Source: Aquibaculum arenosum (GTDB lineage Bacteria; Pseudomonadota; Alphaproteobacteria; Kiloniellales; DSM-21159). Taken from it: DNA of 64,000 nt. The stretch lies in the NCBI RefSeq assembly GCF_029222965.1, contig NZ_JARHUD010000005.1:124001-188000 (forward strand), given 5' to 3'. The notes under the pieces were generated by a model. It had not been told where the DNA came from. It was given only the letters and a program-made list of their open reading frames with translations, and searched no databases. Below are positions 36,854 through 46,778 of the stretch, one piece after another (position 1 is the stretch's first letter; each line of letters starts with the position of its first letter). The position numbers and the translations under genes were made by a program.

Positions 36854-37867
36854 ATGCCAGACATAGCACTGGGCTATGAGGGTGGTGTGCAGGGACAGGA
36901 AACGTCAGGGGAATCCATTCCCGAACGGCTGAGCCGGGAGTTGGATTGGAACCTCCTCCATACTTTCATGGTGATCGTTCAGGAAGGCAGCATCACCCGA
37001 GCAGCCGACCGTTTGCTGCTGCGCCAGCCGAGTGTGAGCAACGCTCTGAAGCGCCTGGAGGCCCAGCTTGAACGGCGGCTAATCAATCGCAGCCGCGGGC
37101 GGTTTCAGCTGACCGAGTCAGGGCGACTGCTCTACGGTGAGTGTGTGGAGATATACGGCAGCGTGTCGCGCCTCGCGGTGATGCTGCGCGATTCCCGCGA
37201 AACCGTGGCGGGGGAGATCTCCATTGCGGCGGCGAGCCACGTGGTTTGCCCCTTTTACGATCAGGTGCTGAGCGGATTCCAGGCGGCGCATCCGCAGACG
37301 AGCTTTTCGGTCGAGATTTCGACCTCCTCCCTGGTTCAGCACGCTGTCCTGCAGAAGAGCGCGGCGCTCGGCTTCTGCCTGGTCAGCGATCCCAGCCCAC
37401 GGCTCAACTACGAGCATTTTTTTCGCGAGCACTTCGGCTTCTTCTGCGGCCCCAGCCATCGGCTCTTCGGGCGCCGCGGTCTCTCGCTTACGGCTCTGAG
37501 GGGCGAGGCCTTTGTGTCCTTCAAGACGGACCAGCTTTCCGATGCCTTGCGGCCAGTCGCTCTCCTGCGCGAACGGGCGGGGCTTGGCGGGCGCATCGTC
37601 GCAACTTCTTCTCACCTCGAGGAAGTGCGCCGCATGATCGTGGCCGGGCTGGGCATCGGCCCGCTTCCCATCCACGTGGTGGAGAAGGACGTGCGTGACG
37701 GACTGCTCTGGCGCCTGCCGCCCTACGAGGAACCACCGGCCATCGACATCTATCTTGTGACGAACCCGCGCATGCATCACAGCCGGGCCGAGTCGCTTTT
37801 CCTGCAAAGCCTGCGGCAAAGGATTACCAGCCTGCCGCTGTCAGCACGCACATACCCGCCGCTATAG
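36854..37867 (+). CDS. LysR-type regulator divergent from the amine transporter operon
   Basis: The 337-residue product has a LysR winged helix at about residues 30-90: LDWNLLHTFMVIVQEGSITRAADRLLLRQPSVSNALKRLE. An effector-binding domain of the LysR substrate-binding type follows (about 115-320). The start is only 88 bases from the potB start on the other strand, so it most likely controls that operon and senses a compound linked to it. The ribosome-binding site at 36854 is weak, and a shorter start is possible. I see no clear T-N11-A site. Confidence 0.85.
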   Translation: MPDIALGYEGGVQGQETSGESIPERLSRELDWNLLHTFMVIVQEGSITRAADRLLLRQPSVSNALKRLEAQLERRLINRSRGRFQLTESGRLLYGECVEIYGSVSRLAVMLRDSRETVAGEISIAAASHVVCPFYDQVLSGFQAAHPQTSFSVEISTSSLVQHAVLQKSAALGFCLVSDPSPRLNYEHFFREHFGFFCGPSHRLFGRRGLSLTALRGEAFVSFKTDQLSDALRPVALLRERAGLGGRIVATSSHLEEVRRMIVAGLGIGPLPIHVVEKDVRDGLLWRLPPYEEPPAIDIYLVTNPRMHHSRAESLFLQSLRQRITSLPLSARTYPPL

Positions 37868-37873
37868 CCTAGG

Positions 37874-40645
37874 TTACTCTTGTCGCTTGGCATCGGGGGC
37901 AAGGAAGGCCCGGCTTTCGGCAATGGCTTCGGCCAGGCCGACGCGTTGCGGCGTCACCCCTTCGGGAAAGGCGCCGAAGAGTCGCGAAGGCATCATGGGG
38001 TCGAGCAAAACGAAGACCCCATGATCATCCGCCCGGCGGACCAGTCGCCCGAAGGCCTGGCGCAGTTTCAGGCGGGTCAGCCGATCTTCGTAGCGCCGGC
38101 CGTCGAATTGTTTGCGCCGGGCCTTGTGCCGCAGATCCGGGCGCGGCCAGGGCACACGATCGAACACAATGAGCCGCAGCGCGCGCCCGGGAACGTCTAC
38201 GCCGTCCCTCACTGCATCGGTGCCCAGCAGGCAGGAGTCGGGCTCGGCGCGAAAGATCTCCACGAGGGTGGAGACATCCATGCCGTCCACGTGCTGGGCC
38301 AGGAGCGAGAGTCCTGCCTGTTCCAGGGGCGCCGCGATGCGCCGATGGACGGCGCGCAGGCGGGAAATCGCGGTGAAGAGTCCGAGTCCTCCGCCTCCAG
38401 CCGCCAGAAAAAGTTCGCGCAAGGCGGCCGAAACCTGGTCCAGATCGTCCTTGCGCACATCGGTGACGATGAAGACGCGGGTCTGGGAGGCATAGTCGAA
38501 GGGTGATGGCACACCGGCGCGCACCGAGGGATTGGGCAGATGCACCGCGCCGACACGCATCTCGGCCGCATGCCAGTCTGCTTCGGGCTCTCCGCTGCGA
38601 TCGGTCAAGGTGGCGGAGGTGATCAGCGCCCCGTGGGCGCGGGACAGCACGCTGCGGGCCAGAGGCAGCGTCGGGTCGATCCAGTGGCGATGCAAGCCAA
38701 GGTCGACCTCATTGCCTTCGATCCGGTCGACGGCAAGCCAGTCGACGAAGGTCTCGGACGGCGGCTGCTCGAGGGCTTCCAGCATAGCGCACCAAGCCTC
38801 GACCGGCAGCAGCAGGCGCCGCTCCAGGGAGCGCACCAGCCCCTCGATCCGCCGTCGCTGATCGGCCTCCAGCGTCTCGGCTTCTTCGTCCAGACGCCGT
38901 TGCAGCCGACCGGCGATGCGCTTCGCGGGGTCCAGGATGGCCTGGAGGTCCGTCAGCAACTCATGGGCAGCCGTGAGAAGGTCTTCCGCCACCGGGTGAA
39001 GTTCGCACTCCAGGGAATAGCCTTCCCCCGCCTTCTCTGCGCGCGCAAAGACCTGGCTGCGCACGGCGAGAAGGAAACGCTCGCAGGCACCATCGGCCGC
39101 ACCCTCCGCCAGACGGCCGTGCCACCCCTCCTGGGGCAGGCACCGGGCAGCGCGCAGCAGGCCGTCGAGTGACTCCTCCAACGGCCCCCCGTTGTCCAGC
39201 ATCTCTTCCATGCGCCGACGGAGCCCGCGCATACGGCTCGCACCCCCGCCACGCCGCGAGTCGGCTCCCAGCAGCCATCGCCGCAGCTCAGCCGTTTCCT
39301 GGCCGGAGAGGTGTGCAGCAAAGGCATTGTCGGCGGCATCGAAGAGGTGGTGGCCTTCGTCGAAGACATAACGCGCCGGAATGCCGCCCTCCTCGCCCCC
39401 ACCGAGCGCGGCCTGCACCATCACCAGGGCATGATTGGCCACCACCAATTCGGCCGTGCGGGCCCGGCGGATCGACTTTTCAATGAAGCACTTACGCCAG
39501 AATTCGCAGGCGGAATGGATGCACTCGCCGCGTCGATCCACCAATCCGGCCAACCGACCGCGTCCGATGATTTCAACCAGCCAGCCGGGGAAGTCTCCTC
39601 CGGCAATGTCGCCATCGCGGGTGCGCAAGGCCCAGCGGGCAACGAGGCCCAGGGGAATCGCTGCCTCGCCAGCTTGCGCCCCGCTGACTTGAGGCACGCG
39701 TTCTGCATAGTTGAGCAGGCAGAGGTAGTTTTCCCGGCCTTTGCGGATCACCACCTTGCGACGTTTCTCGCTCGCCTGAGGGAAGAGGCGATCCAGTTCG
39801 CCGTCGATCTGCTGTTGCAGATTGCGCGTGTAGGTCGACAGCCACACCGGCGCTTCGTTGCGCTCGGCCCAGAGGCTGGCCGGGGCGATATAGCCAAGCG
39901 TCTTGCCCACACCGGTGCCTGCTTCGGCGAGGACCAAGCGCGGCTCGCCCTCTGCTTCTCGCGGCGCAAAGGCGGCACAGGCGGAAGAGGCATAGTCGGC
40001 CTGCTGCGGGCGCGCTTCCGATTCGTCACCCAGGAGTTCTGCCAAGCGCTGGCGCGCGGCGGTCGGCTCCACGGGGAAGTGCCCTCCTGGTTGTTCGGGA
40101 GCATGTTCCGACCACTCGCCAAGCTTCTCCCAGACGCGGAAGCCGGCGCCGATGCGTGGCGCTTCTGCACTGCTGCTAATGCCCAGCATGCGCATGACCC
40201 AGGGCCCCCAAAGCCAGCCGGCCCGGGTCATGGTAAAGGCGATGCCGGCTGCCTGGGGGTCTCCGGAAGGTCCGCGTGCCTGCAGTTCACGCAGCAGCAG
40301 GCCGGCCGCCTGTCGCAGGGCAAGCGCCTGGGCCTCCTCGTCCTTGGGCAGCGGCAGCCCCAGGGCCAGGGCGAGCCCGCGCGGGGTGGGCGCGCAGAAA
40401 ACAGCCGGCCGCGTGAAAGCAAAGAGCTCAAGCAGATCGTAGGCGTGCAGCCCGTCAAGATTGAGCCGTCGGGCCGTGGCTCGAGCGTGAACCAGCAGCA
40501 CCGGTTCTGCCACCGCCCGGCGCGCCGCCTCAGACAGCGAGAGGGATTCCAGCACGCCCTGCGGCGTCAACCAGACAGCCGCACTCACGCCGGCAATCAG
40601 CACCGGCGGCGGAGCGGCAGAGGGGGGCGTGGGCTCCAGGGACAT
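37874..40645 (-). CDS. DinG/XPD-type ATP-dependent DNA helicase with a long N-terminal extension
   Basis: The 923-residue superfamily-2 helicase has Walker A LAEAGTGVGKTLGY near residue 242 and the DEGHH box in YVFDEGHHLFDAADNAF near 430. Iron-sulfur cysteines lie between them (YLCLLNY, GECIHSAC and WRKCF). A C-terminal motif VI block near 865 ends in KLRQAFGRLVRR. DinG-type helicases unwind DNA or DNA-RNA hybrids 5'-3'. The first 200 residues are unlike E. coli DinG; LLVHARATARRLN and LHAYDLLELFAFTRP recall a degenerate exonuclease-like domain. It converges with the LysR gene, 6 bases apart. Confidence 0.87.
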   Translation of the reverse strand: MSLEPTPPSAAPPPVLIAGVSAAVWLTPQGVLESLSLSEAARRAVAEPVLLVHARATARRLNLDGLHAYDLLELFAFTRPAVFCAPTPRGLALALGLPLPKDEEAQALALRQAAGLLLRELQARGPSGDPQAAGIAFTMTRAGWLWGPWVMRMLGISSSAEAPRIGAGFRVWEKLGEWSEHAPEQPGGHFPVEPTAARQRLAELLGDESEARPQQADYASSACAAFAPREAEGEPRLVLAEAGTGVGKTLGYIAPASLWAERNEAPVWLSTYTRNLQQQIDGELDRLFPQASEKRRKVVIRKGRENYLCLLNYAERVPQVSGAQAGEAAIPLGLVARWALRTRDGDIAGGDFPGWLVEIIGRGRLAGLVDRRGECIHSACEFWRKCFIEKSIRRARTAELVVANHALVMVQAALGGGEEGGIPARYVFDEGHHLFDAADNAFAAHLSGQETAELRRWLLGADSRRGGGASRMRGLRRRMEEMLDNGGPLEESLDGLLRAARCLPQEGWHGRLAEGAADGACERFLLAVRSQVFARAEKAGEGYSLECELHPVAEDLLTAAHELLTDLQAILDPAKRIAGRLQRRLDEEAETLEADQRRRIEGLVRSLERRLLLPVEAWCAMLEALEQPPSETFVDWLAVDRIEGNEVDLGLHRHWIDPTLPLARSVLSRAHGALITSATLTDRSGEPEADWHAAEMRVGAVHLPNPSVRAGVPSPFDYASQTRVFIVTDVRKDDLDQVSAALRELFLAAGGGGLGLFTAISRLRAVHRRIAAPLEQAGLSLLAQHVDGMDVSTLVEIFRAEPDSCLLGTDAVRDGVDVPGRALRLIVFDRVPWPRPDLRHKARRKQFDGRRYEDRLTRLKLRQAFGRLVRRADDHGVFVLLDPMMPSRLFGAFPEGVTPQRVGLAEAIAESRAFLAPDAKRQE

Positions 40646-40714
40646 GAGAGCGGAACTATACTGTGCCGTTGTGCCCTGGTCAGGCGCAGATGTTCAGTCG
40701 GGCCAGGGTATCGC

Positions 40715-41398
40715 TCAACCGAAAACCTGTCCGTCGCGCAGCTGCAGCGTTCGATCCATGCGGCCGGCGAGTTCGAGATTGTGCGTGGCGATCAGGGCGG
40801 CCACGCCGGATCCCTTTACCAGCTTGGTCAGCAGATCGAACACCTCGTCCGCCGTTTCCGGGTCGAGGTTGCCCGTCGGTTCGTCCGCCAGGACCAGGGA
40901 GGGTCGGTTGATGATCGCGCGCGCCAGCGCGACGCGCTGCTGCTCGCCCCCGGAAAGGCGACCCGGCCGGTGCTCTATGCGCTCCCCCAGGCCGACCAGA
41001 TGCAGCAGTTCCTTGGCATCGTTGGTCGCCTCGCGGCGTTTGCGCCCGGCGATCATCTGCGGCACCACCAGGTTCTCCAGCGCAGAAAACTCGGGCAGGA
41101 GGTGATGATACTGATAGACGAAGCCGATGCGCCGACGCCGGATGGCTGTGCGCTCACGATCGCGCAATCCGGCCACGGCTTGACCGGCAATCTCGACCTC
41201 ACCGCTGTCGGGCGTTTCCAGCAGGCCGGCAATGTGCAGCAGGGTTGATTTCCCCGATCCCGAGGGACCGACCAGGGCGGCCAGCTCGCCGCTGTAAAGG
41301 CTGAGATTGATGCCCTTCAGTATCTCCAGGCGTTGGTCGCCCTGAGAGTAAACCTTGGACACCTCAACCAAGCGCAGGCGCACCTCTGCCCTACTCAT
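40715..41398 (-). CDS. lolD: Lipoprotein-releasing ABC ATPase LolD
   Basis: The 227-residue ATPase has Walker [13 protein letters not shown] (about 42-53), signature LSGGEQQR near 147, Walker [16 protein letters not shown] and the ATHN switch histidine. The [11 protein letters not shown] segment is typical of LolD/MacB ATPases. It overlaps the permease gene by 8 bases. LolD powers extraction of lipoproteins from the inner membrane for transfer to LolA. Confidence 0.93.
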   Translation of the reverse strand: MSRAEVRLRLVEVSKVYSQGDQRLEILKGINLSLYSGELAALVGPSGSGKSTLLHIAGLLETPDSGEVEIAGQAVAGLRDRERTAIRRRRIGFVYQYHHLLPEFSALENLVVPQMIAGRKRREATNDAKELLHLVGLGERIEHRPGRLSGGEQQRVALARAIINRPSLVLADEPTGNLDPETADEVFDLLTKLVKGSGVAALIATHNLELAGRMDRTLQLRDGQVFG

Positions 41399-42638
41399 AG
41401 CGCAGTGCCTCCACCGGATCGAGGCGCGCCGCCCGCCAGGCCGGCAGCAGGGGCGCGAGGAAGGAGATAAACAGCGCCATCGCCACCACCTCGAGCACTT
41501 CCCGCGGGTCGCGCTGCGCCGGCATGCGAGTCAGGAAGTAGACCTCCGGATTGAAGACCTGCGTGCCGACTACCGCTTCTACCCAGCCCTGGATGGTCTG
41601 GATGTTGTCGGTAAAGACGATACCCAGCGCCACGCCCAGCAGGGTGCCGAAGAGCCCGACGGCGGCGCCGCTCATGAAGAAGACGCGCAGGATCGTCCCA
41701 CGCGTGGCCCCCATGGTCCGCAGAATGGCAATGTCGCGGCCCTTGCCCTTCACCAGCATGTACTGGCCCGAAAGGATGTTGAAGGCGGCAACGAGGATGA
41801 TCAGGGAGAGTATGACGAACATCACATTGCGCTCGACGGCGAGCGCATTGACGATTGAGGAGTGTGCCTGCTGCCAGTCGACGGTGCGCCAACCGGGGCC
41901 GAGTTCGTCATCGATCACCCCGCGCAACTCCCAGACACGTTGGGGATCGTTCACGAAGATCTCGATGGCGTTGGCGGCTTCCGGGTAGCGGAAGAAGATC
42001 TGCGCCTGATCCAGCGGCATGTAGATGGTCGAGAGATCGAATTCGTACATGCCGATCTCGAAGAGCCCGGCAATGGGGTAGGCCTTCATCCGCGGGACGG
42101 TTCCGATGGCCGTCTCCGATCCCTGCGGGCTCAGCAGGGTTATGTCTCCCCCTGCCCCGACACCCAGTTGCTGGGCCAGGCGGCTGCCGGCGAGCAGCCC
42201 ACCGTCACGGCCGAAGTCCGACACGCGCCCGCCCACCACTTTACTGACGAGCTGCTGGCGCCGCTCCAGGTCTTCCGGCGCCATGCCTCGGACTTGGGCA
42301 CCCATGGCCCGGTCGCCGGAGGTCACGATGACCTGCGACTGGATGAGCGGCGTGGCCAGCCTGACACCCTCAATATCTTCCAGGCGCTGAGCGACGTCGC
42401 GATAATCACTGATGGACTGGGAATCGTAGTAGGCCGTCAGATGGCCGTTCACGCCGAGAATCCGGCTCATGAGCTCGATGCGAAAGCCGTTCATCACCGC
42501 CATGACGATGATGAGAGTGGCCACCCCCAGCGCGATGCCAAGCAGCGAGAAGACCGCGATGACCGAGATGAAGCCTTCCTGCCGGCGCGAGCGCAGGTAG
42601 CGCAGTGCCAGCAGACGCTCGACGGCGCCAAAGATCAT
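41391..42638 (-). CDS. lolC: Lipoprotein-releasing permease LolC/LolE (LolF-like)
   Basis: The 415-residue permease has an N-terminal membrane segment, a large periplasmic MacB-type domain (about 45-260) and three C-terminal segments. [36 protein letters not shown] is the usual beginning of LolC/E. Only one permease gene is present, so it may act as a homodimer, as proposed for LolF-type systems. Its start overlaps the proS stop (ATGA). It works with LolD. Confidence 0.92.
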   Translation of the reverse strand: MIFGAVERLLALRYLRSRRQEGFISVIAVFSLLGIALGVATLIIVMAVMNGFRIELMSRILGVNGHLTAYYDSQSISDYRDVAQRLEDIEGVRLATPLIQSQVIVTSGDRAMGAQVRGMAPEDLERRQQLVSKVVGGRVSDFGRDGGLLAGSRLAQQLGVGAGGDITLLSPQGSETAIGTVPRMKAYPIAGLFEIGMYEFDLSTIYMPLDQAQIFFRYPEAANAIEIFVNDPQRVWELRGVIDDELGPGWRTVDWQQAHSSIVNALAVERNVMFVILSLIILVAAFNILSGQYMLVKGKGRDIAILRTMGATRGTILRVFFMSGAAVGLFGTLLGVALGIVFTDNIQTIQGWVEAVVGTQVFNPEVYFLTRMPAQRDPREVLEVVAMALFISFLAPLLPAWRAARLDPVEALRYE

Positions 42639-43984
42639 CCGCGGGACACCGTTGTGTTGTTGGCCGCAATCTTGTTGATCGCAGCTTCGAGGCTCAGTTC
42701 TTCCTTCTCACCCGAGGCACGGCGCTTCAGTTCTACGCTGCCGGCTTTGACGCCGCGCGGGCCGATGGTGAGCTGCCATGGCAGTCCAATCAGGTCCATC
42801 TCCGCGAACTTGGCGCCCGCACGCTCATCGCGCTCATCATAGAGCACGTCGAGACCGCTGCGCGCCAAAGCGGCATAGGCGTCTTCGCCCGCCCTCGCGC
42901 AGTCGCTGTCACCCGGCTTGAGGTTGATCAGCCCCACGTCGAAGGGCGCCACCGCATCCGGCCAGATGATGCCCGCGTCATCGTGGCTCGCTTCGATGAT
43001 GCCGCCGGCCAGCCGTGACACGCCGATGCCGTAGGAGCCCATGTGCACCGCAACCTCATCGCCCTCGGGCGTCGCCACGCGCGCGCCCAGAGGTTCCGAG
43101 TACTTGCTGCCGAAGTAGAAAATGTGTCCCACCTCGATGCCGCGCCCTTCGTAGCGCCGGACGTCCGGCACCTCCTTCTCGAAGACGGCTTGCTCGTGCT
43201 TCTCGTCGGTGCGGGCATAGAGCTTGGTGAAGTAGTCGACGACCGAACCCACTTCATCCGGATCGGCGTAGTCGATCTCCCGGCCCAATACGTCGACGTC
43301 CAGGAAATCCCGATCGCAGAAGACTTGGCTTTCGCCCGTATCAGCCAAGATGATGAACTCGTGGCTGAGGTTGCCGCCGATGGGTCCGGTGTCAGCCTCC
43401 ATGGGAATGGCCTGCAGACCCAGGCGCGCAAAGGTCCTGAGATAGGCGACGAAGAACTTGTTGTAGGAGAGCCGCGCCGCCTCGAAATCCAGGTCAAAGG
43501 AATAGGCATCCTTCATGAGGAACTCTCGGCCACGCATGACACCAAAGCGCGGCCGCACCTCATCACGGAACTTCCACTGGATGTGATAGAGCAGCTTCGG
43601 CAGATCGCGATAGCTGCGCACTGAGTGGGCAAAGATGTTGGTGATCAGTTCCTCGTTGGTCGGCCCGTAGAGCATGTCGCGCTCGTGCCGATCCTTGATC
43701 CGCAGCATCTCCGGCCCGTAGGCGTCGTAGCGGCCCGACTCGCGCCAGAGATCCGCCGACTGGATGGTGGGCATCAGCACTTCCTGACAGCCCATGCGAT
43801 CCTGCTCCTCACGCACGACCTGCTCGATCTTCTTCAGAACGCGAAAGCCCAGCGGGAGCCAGGAATAGATGCCAGCCGACGCCTGGCGCACCATCCCGGC
43901 GCGCAGCATCAAGCGGTGGGAGACGATCTCCGCCTCCTTGGGAGTCTCTTTCAGGGTCGGCAGGAAGAACGCGGAACGGCGCAT
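42635..43984 (-). CDS. proS: Prolyl-tRNA synthetase, short alphaproteobacterial form
   Basis: The 449-residue class II synthetase starts [20 protein letters not shown]. Motif 2 is found around [25 protein letters not shown] (about 135-160), and motif 3 is near [15 protein letters not shown]. The large INS editing domain of E. coli ProS is missing, as usual in alphaproteobacteria. The ATG at 43984 has GAGG 6 bases upstream and is preferred to a start at 44044. It is coupled to lolC by an ATGA overlap. Confidence 0.94.
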   Translation of the reverse strand: MRRSAFFLPTLKETPKEAEIVSHRLMLRAGMVRQASAGIYSWLPLGFRVLKKIEQVVREEQDRMGCQEVLMPTIQSADLWRESGRYDAYGPEMLRIKDRHERDMLYGPTNEELITNIFAHSVRSYRDLPKLLYHIQWKFRDEVRPRFGVMRGREFLMKDAYSFDLDFEAARLSYNKFFVAYLRTFARLGLQAIPMEADTGPIGGNLSHEFIILADTGESQVFCDRDFLDVDVLGREIDYADPDEVGSVVDYFTKLYARTDEKHEQAVFEKEVPDVRRYEGRGIEVGHIFYFGSKYSEPLGARVATPEGDEVAVHMGSYGIGVSRLAGGIIEASHDDAGIIWPDAVAPFDVGLINLKPGDSDCARAGEDAYAALARSGLDVLYDERDERAGAKFAEMDLIGLPWQLTIGPRGVKAGSVELKRRASGEKEELSLEAAINKIAANNTTVSRG

Positions 43985-44112
43985 GGATGCCTCGGATGGA
44001 CGCAGTTGAAGGGTGGATTCCGTACTGCGGCGGAGAGTAGGCAAGCTCCCTTATCTTGTCCACGCATCCCTGGACTCGACCCACGTCTTAGAACGCCTCC
44101 CATACTAGCGGG

Positions 44113-45243
44113 CTACTGCAGTTCGACCCGCCACCACTGCGCCAGAACCTCCGCGGGCGCTGCCTCCTGCAGTGGCGTGCGCCGCGCCGGCGGCTGGCCA
44201 TTGACCCAGCCACCAAATCCGATCTCCACCAGCGGCGCACCTCCCTCTGCCCCGCTGACGTTGACCTGTCCCCTGGCCTGCACCTGAGGGTGCGCCAGCA
44301 CTTCCTCCGGGGTCAGAAGCGCCTGGAAGCAGCAGTCCACCTCGTTGAGCAGCGTCTCCCAGTGGCTGCGCGGCCGGCTCGCGAACAGGGTCGAGACCTC
44401 TTCGATCAAGCCATTCTGCGGCGGTGCCTCGCCCTGTCGGACAATCCAGCTCTCGCGACCGACCGCAGAACAGAAGTTGGCCCAGAACTTGGGCTCGATG
44501 GCGCCCAGGGATACAAACCCACCGTCGGCGCAGCGATAGATGCGATAGAACGCGGCGCCGCCGTTCAGGACGTCGCCTTCCCTTTGCGGGGCCTCGCCGC
44601 GCAGCGCGCTGGTCATGGGGATGGCCTGCCAGGCCAGGACCGTCTCGGTCAGGCTGATGTCCAGGCTGGCGCCCTGCCCGCTGCGTGTCCGGCGAAAAAG
44701 CGCGGCCAGAATGGCGCTCACGGCTTGCAACGCCGAGGCGTGATCGGCGACCGGCGGAAACGCCGCGACCGGCCGCTCGGCCGTGCCGCTGGCGATCAGA
44801 CCGCCGCCTAAAGCCAGATAATTAATGTCATGGCCGCCACGCTTGGCCAGCGGTCCGGTCTGTCCGAATCCGGAGAGCGCGCAGTGGATCAGATCGGGCC
44901 GCAGCGCCTGCCGGCGCTCAGCGCCAAACCCCAGCTTGTTCAAGGTCCCCGGGCGATAGCTTTCAAGCAACACATCCGCAGCGGCCAATAGCTCTGCAAA
45001 GCGGTCCTTGCCCTCTTCGCTCTTGAGGTCGAGGCGCAATACGGTCTTCCCGGCGTTCACCAGCTTATACCAGGCCGAGACCCCATCTGGATCCTGCGGC
45101 CCCAGCCTTCGCATGGGATCGCCGGCGGGCGGCTCCACTTTCACCACGCTTGCGCCGAGATCGGCCAGCATCTGCCCGGCAGCCGGGCCAGGCAACCACT
45201 GCGACAAGTCGATGACGCGCAGTCCTTCCAGCAAATTGCTCAT
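44113..45243 (-). CDS. CaiB/BaiF family CoA-transferase (class III)
   Basis: The 376-residue product begins LLEGLRVIDLSQWLPGPAAGQMLADLGASVVKVEPPAGDPMR, the hallmark of class III CoA-transferases and alpha-methylacyl-CoA racemases. Other blocks are LDLKSEEGKDR, the LIHCALSGFGQTGP loop, and GQGASLDISLTE, near the catalytic aspartate in family members. Racemase and CoA-transferase activities cannot be separated by eye; AMACR-like is plausible. The start codon overlaps the stop of a LysR gene (TAATG), so the two are probably one unit. Confidence 0.85.
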   Translation of the reverse strand: MSNLLEGLRVIDLSQWLPGPAAGQMLADLGASVVKVEPPAGDPMRRLGPQDPDGVSAWYKLVNAGKTVLRLDLKSEEGKDRFAELLAAADVLLESYRPGTLNKLGFGAERRQALRPDLIHCALSGFGQTGPLAKRGGHDINYLALGGGLIASGTAERPVAAFPPVADHASALQAVSAILAALFRRTRSGQGASLDISLTETVLAWQAIPMTSALRGEAPQREGDVLNGGAAFYRIYRCADGGFVSLGAIEPKFWANFCSAVGRESWIVRQGEAPPQNGLIEEVSTLFASRPRSHWETLLNEVDCCFQALLTPEEVLAHPQVQARGQVNVSGAEGGAPLVEIGFGGWVNGQPPARRTPLQEAAPAEVLAQWWRVELQ

Positions 45244-46175
45244 TAGCGACCCACTTCCTGCAGCGGCTCGAGCCCGGCGTCCCAGGCCGGCTCTGGCCCG
45301 AAATACTCCACCAGGAAATCAATGAAGGCCCGCACCTTTGGCGCCAGATGGCGGGCATGAGGATAGACAGCGTGCACGCCCAGAAGGGCTGGCCGATAGT
45401 CGGGCAGCAATGGCTCGAGACGACCGCCCACCACATCCGGTCCGGCAATGAAACTGGGCACCAGTGCGATGCCCTGCCCTGCCACACAAGCCGCGCGCAA
45501 TAGGTCACCGTTGTTTGCGCGCAACCGGCCGCCGATACGCACCGAGGCCGGCCCATCCGGCCCGTCAAAGCGCCACTCGTCCCCGCTGGCGGAATAGCTG
45601 TAGCTGAGGCATTCGTGCTGGGCGAGATCGGACAGCAGCGCCGGTCGCCCGCGGCGCTCCAGGTACTCGGGCGCAGCCACCAGCAGCATGCGGCAAGGGG
45701 CGATACGCCGCGCGATCAGGCTTGAATCGGTTAGCCGGCCGATGCGCACCGCCAGATCGTAGCCCTCCTTCACCAGGTCCGCCTGGCGATCCTCCAGTGT
45801 GATTTCGGCCGAAATTTCCGGATAGCGGCGCATGAAGCTTTCGAGCGCCGAGCCCAGATGCAGCAACCCGAAGCTGACCGGCGCGTTGATGCGCAGAATC
45901 CCGCGCGGCGCCGACTGCAATGCGCTGACGGTCTCTTCCGCCTCACGCAGGGCCTCCAGCAACGTGCCTGCCTGCTCAAAGTAGGAGCGCCCTGCTTCAG
46001 TGAGGCTCAGCTTGCGCGTTGTGCGGTGCAGCAGGCGACTGCCGAGACGGGTTTCCAAGGCCTGCACATGCTTGCTGACCATGGCGCGGGACATGCCGAG
46101 ATCCCTGGCCGCGGCTGCAAAGCTGCCCTGGGCCGCCACGCGCAGGAAGACTTCAATACTCGTCAGACGATCCAT
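45243..46175 (-). CDS. LysR-type transcriptional regulator
   Basis: The 310-residue product has a LysR winged helix at 1-60 (LTSIEVFLRVAAQGSFAAAARDLGMSRAMVSKHVQALE). A typical effector domain follows, with SLIARRIAPCRMLLVAAPEYLERRG in the form seen in DsdC/CrgA-like regulators. It reads into the CaiB gene with a 1-base overlap, an arrangement unlike the usual divergent one. Targets are not evident, although the CaiB gene is a candidate. Confidence 0.86.
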   Translation of the reverse strand: MDRLTSIEVFLRVAAQGSFAAAARDLGMSRAMVSKHVQALETRLGSRLLHRTTRKLSLTEAGRSYFEQAGTLLEALREAEETVSALQSAPRGILRINAPVSFGLLHLGSALESFMRRYPEISAEITLEDRQADLVKEGYDLAVRIGRLTDSSLIARRIAPCRMLLVAAPEYLERRGRPALLSDLAQHECLSYSYSASGDEWRFDGPDGPASVRIGGRLRANNGDLLRAACVAGQGIALVPSFIAGPDVVGGRLEPLLPDYRPALLGVHAVYPHARHLAPKVRAFIDFLVEYFGPEPAWDAGLEPLQEVGR

Positions 46176-46229
46176 GCCTCACGATATACCTGCGCGGCGC
46201 GCTGACGAAAGCCTTTCCCTTGCCGTGCT

Positions 46230-46748
46230 TCAGGCCTGTGCCGTGGCGGCGTCCACCTTCAGGGACAGCGGCGGCGGTTGATTCAGTGTCTGAAAGACGA
46301 CGCAATAGCGCTCGGTCAGCTTGGTCAGGGTCGCGATGCGCTCAGCCGACTCGGGCGTGTCGAGATCAAACGTCAGACGGATGGCGGAGAAGCCCACCGG
46401 CGCGTCCTTGGCAACACCCAGGGTGCCGCGGAAATCTAGGTCGCCTTCCGCGGTGACCTTGCCGCCGCGCAGGTCGAATTCCAGCGCCGTAGCCACAGCC
46501 TTCAGCGTTACACCCGCGCAGGCCACCAGGGCTTCCAGTAGCATGTCGCCGGAGCAAGCCTGGCTGCCGCTGCCACCTGTTGCGGGGTGCAGACCGGCTT
46601 CAACGAGGGCGCGGCCGGTGTCGACCTTGCAGGCGATGCCTTCCGCAATGTTGCCTTCAGCCGAGAGCGTCACCACCGCGGCCTGAGGCTCCTCCTTGTA
46701 GCGGCTCTTCAACGGAGCCTGCAGGGACTTCAGGTCTTCAGCGTTCAT
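46230..46748 (-). CDS. OsmC-family peroxiredoxin-like protein
   Basis: The 172-residue product has an OsmC/YhfA fold. A first conserved cysteine lies in SQACSGDMLLEALVACAGVTL (two cysteines, about 65-85), and a second redox-type cysteine in ERYCVVFQTL (about 147). The family reduces organic hydroperoxides or has unknown hydrolase roles. The ATG at 46748 is chosen because GAGAAGG lies 11 bases before; a GTG at 46760 has the site too close. It is 30 bases after the sulfonate ATPase gene and may be in its operon. Confidence 0.83.
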   Translation of the reverse strand: MNAEDLKSLQAPLKSRYKEEPQAAVVTLSAEGNIAEGIACKVDTGRALVEAGLHPATGGSGSQACSGDMLLEALVACAGVTLKAVATALEFDLRGGKVTAEGDLDFRGTLGVAKDAPVGFSAIRLTFDLDTPESAERIATLTKLTERYCVVFQTLNQPPPLSLKVDAATAQA

Positions 46749-46778
46749 GTCATTACGCACCTTCTCAAAGATCGGAAC

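Noticed and set aside
39311-41248. A 645-codon open frame on the plus strand opposite the DinG-type helicase and lolD
   Set aside because: It crosses two real minus-strand genes and the gap between them, and its translation is low in recognisable motifs; it is a shadow frame.
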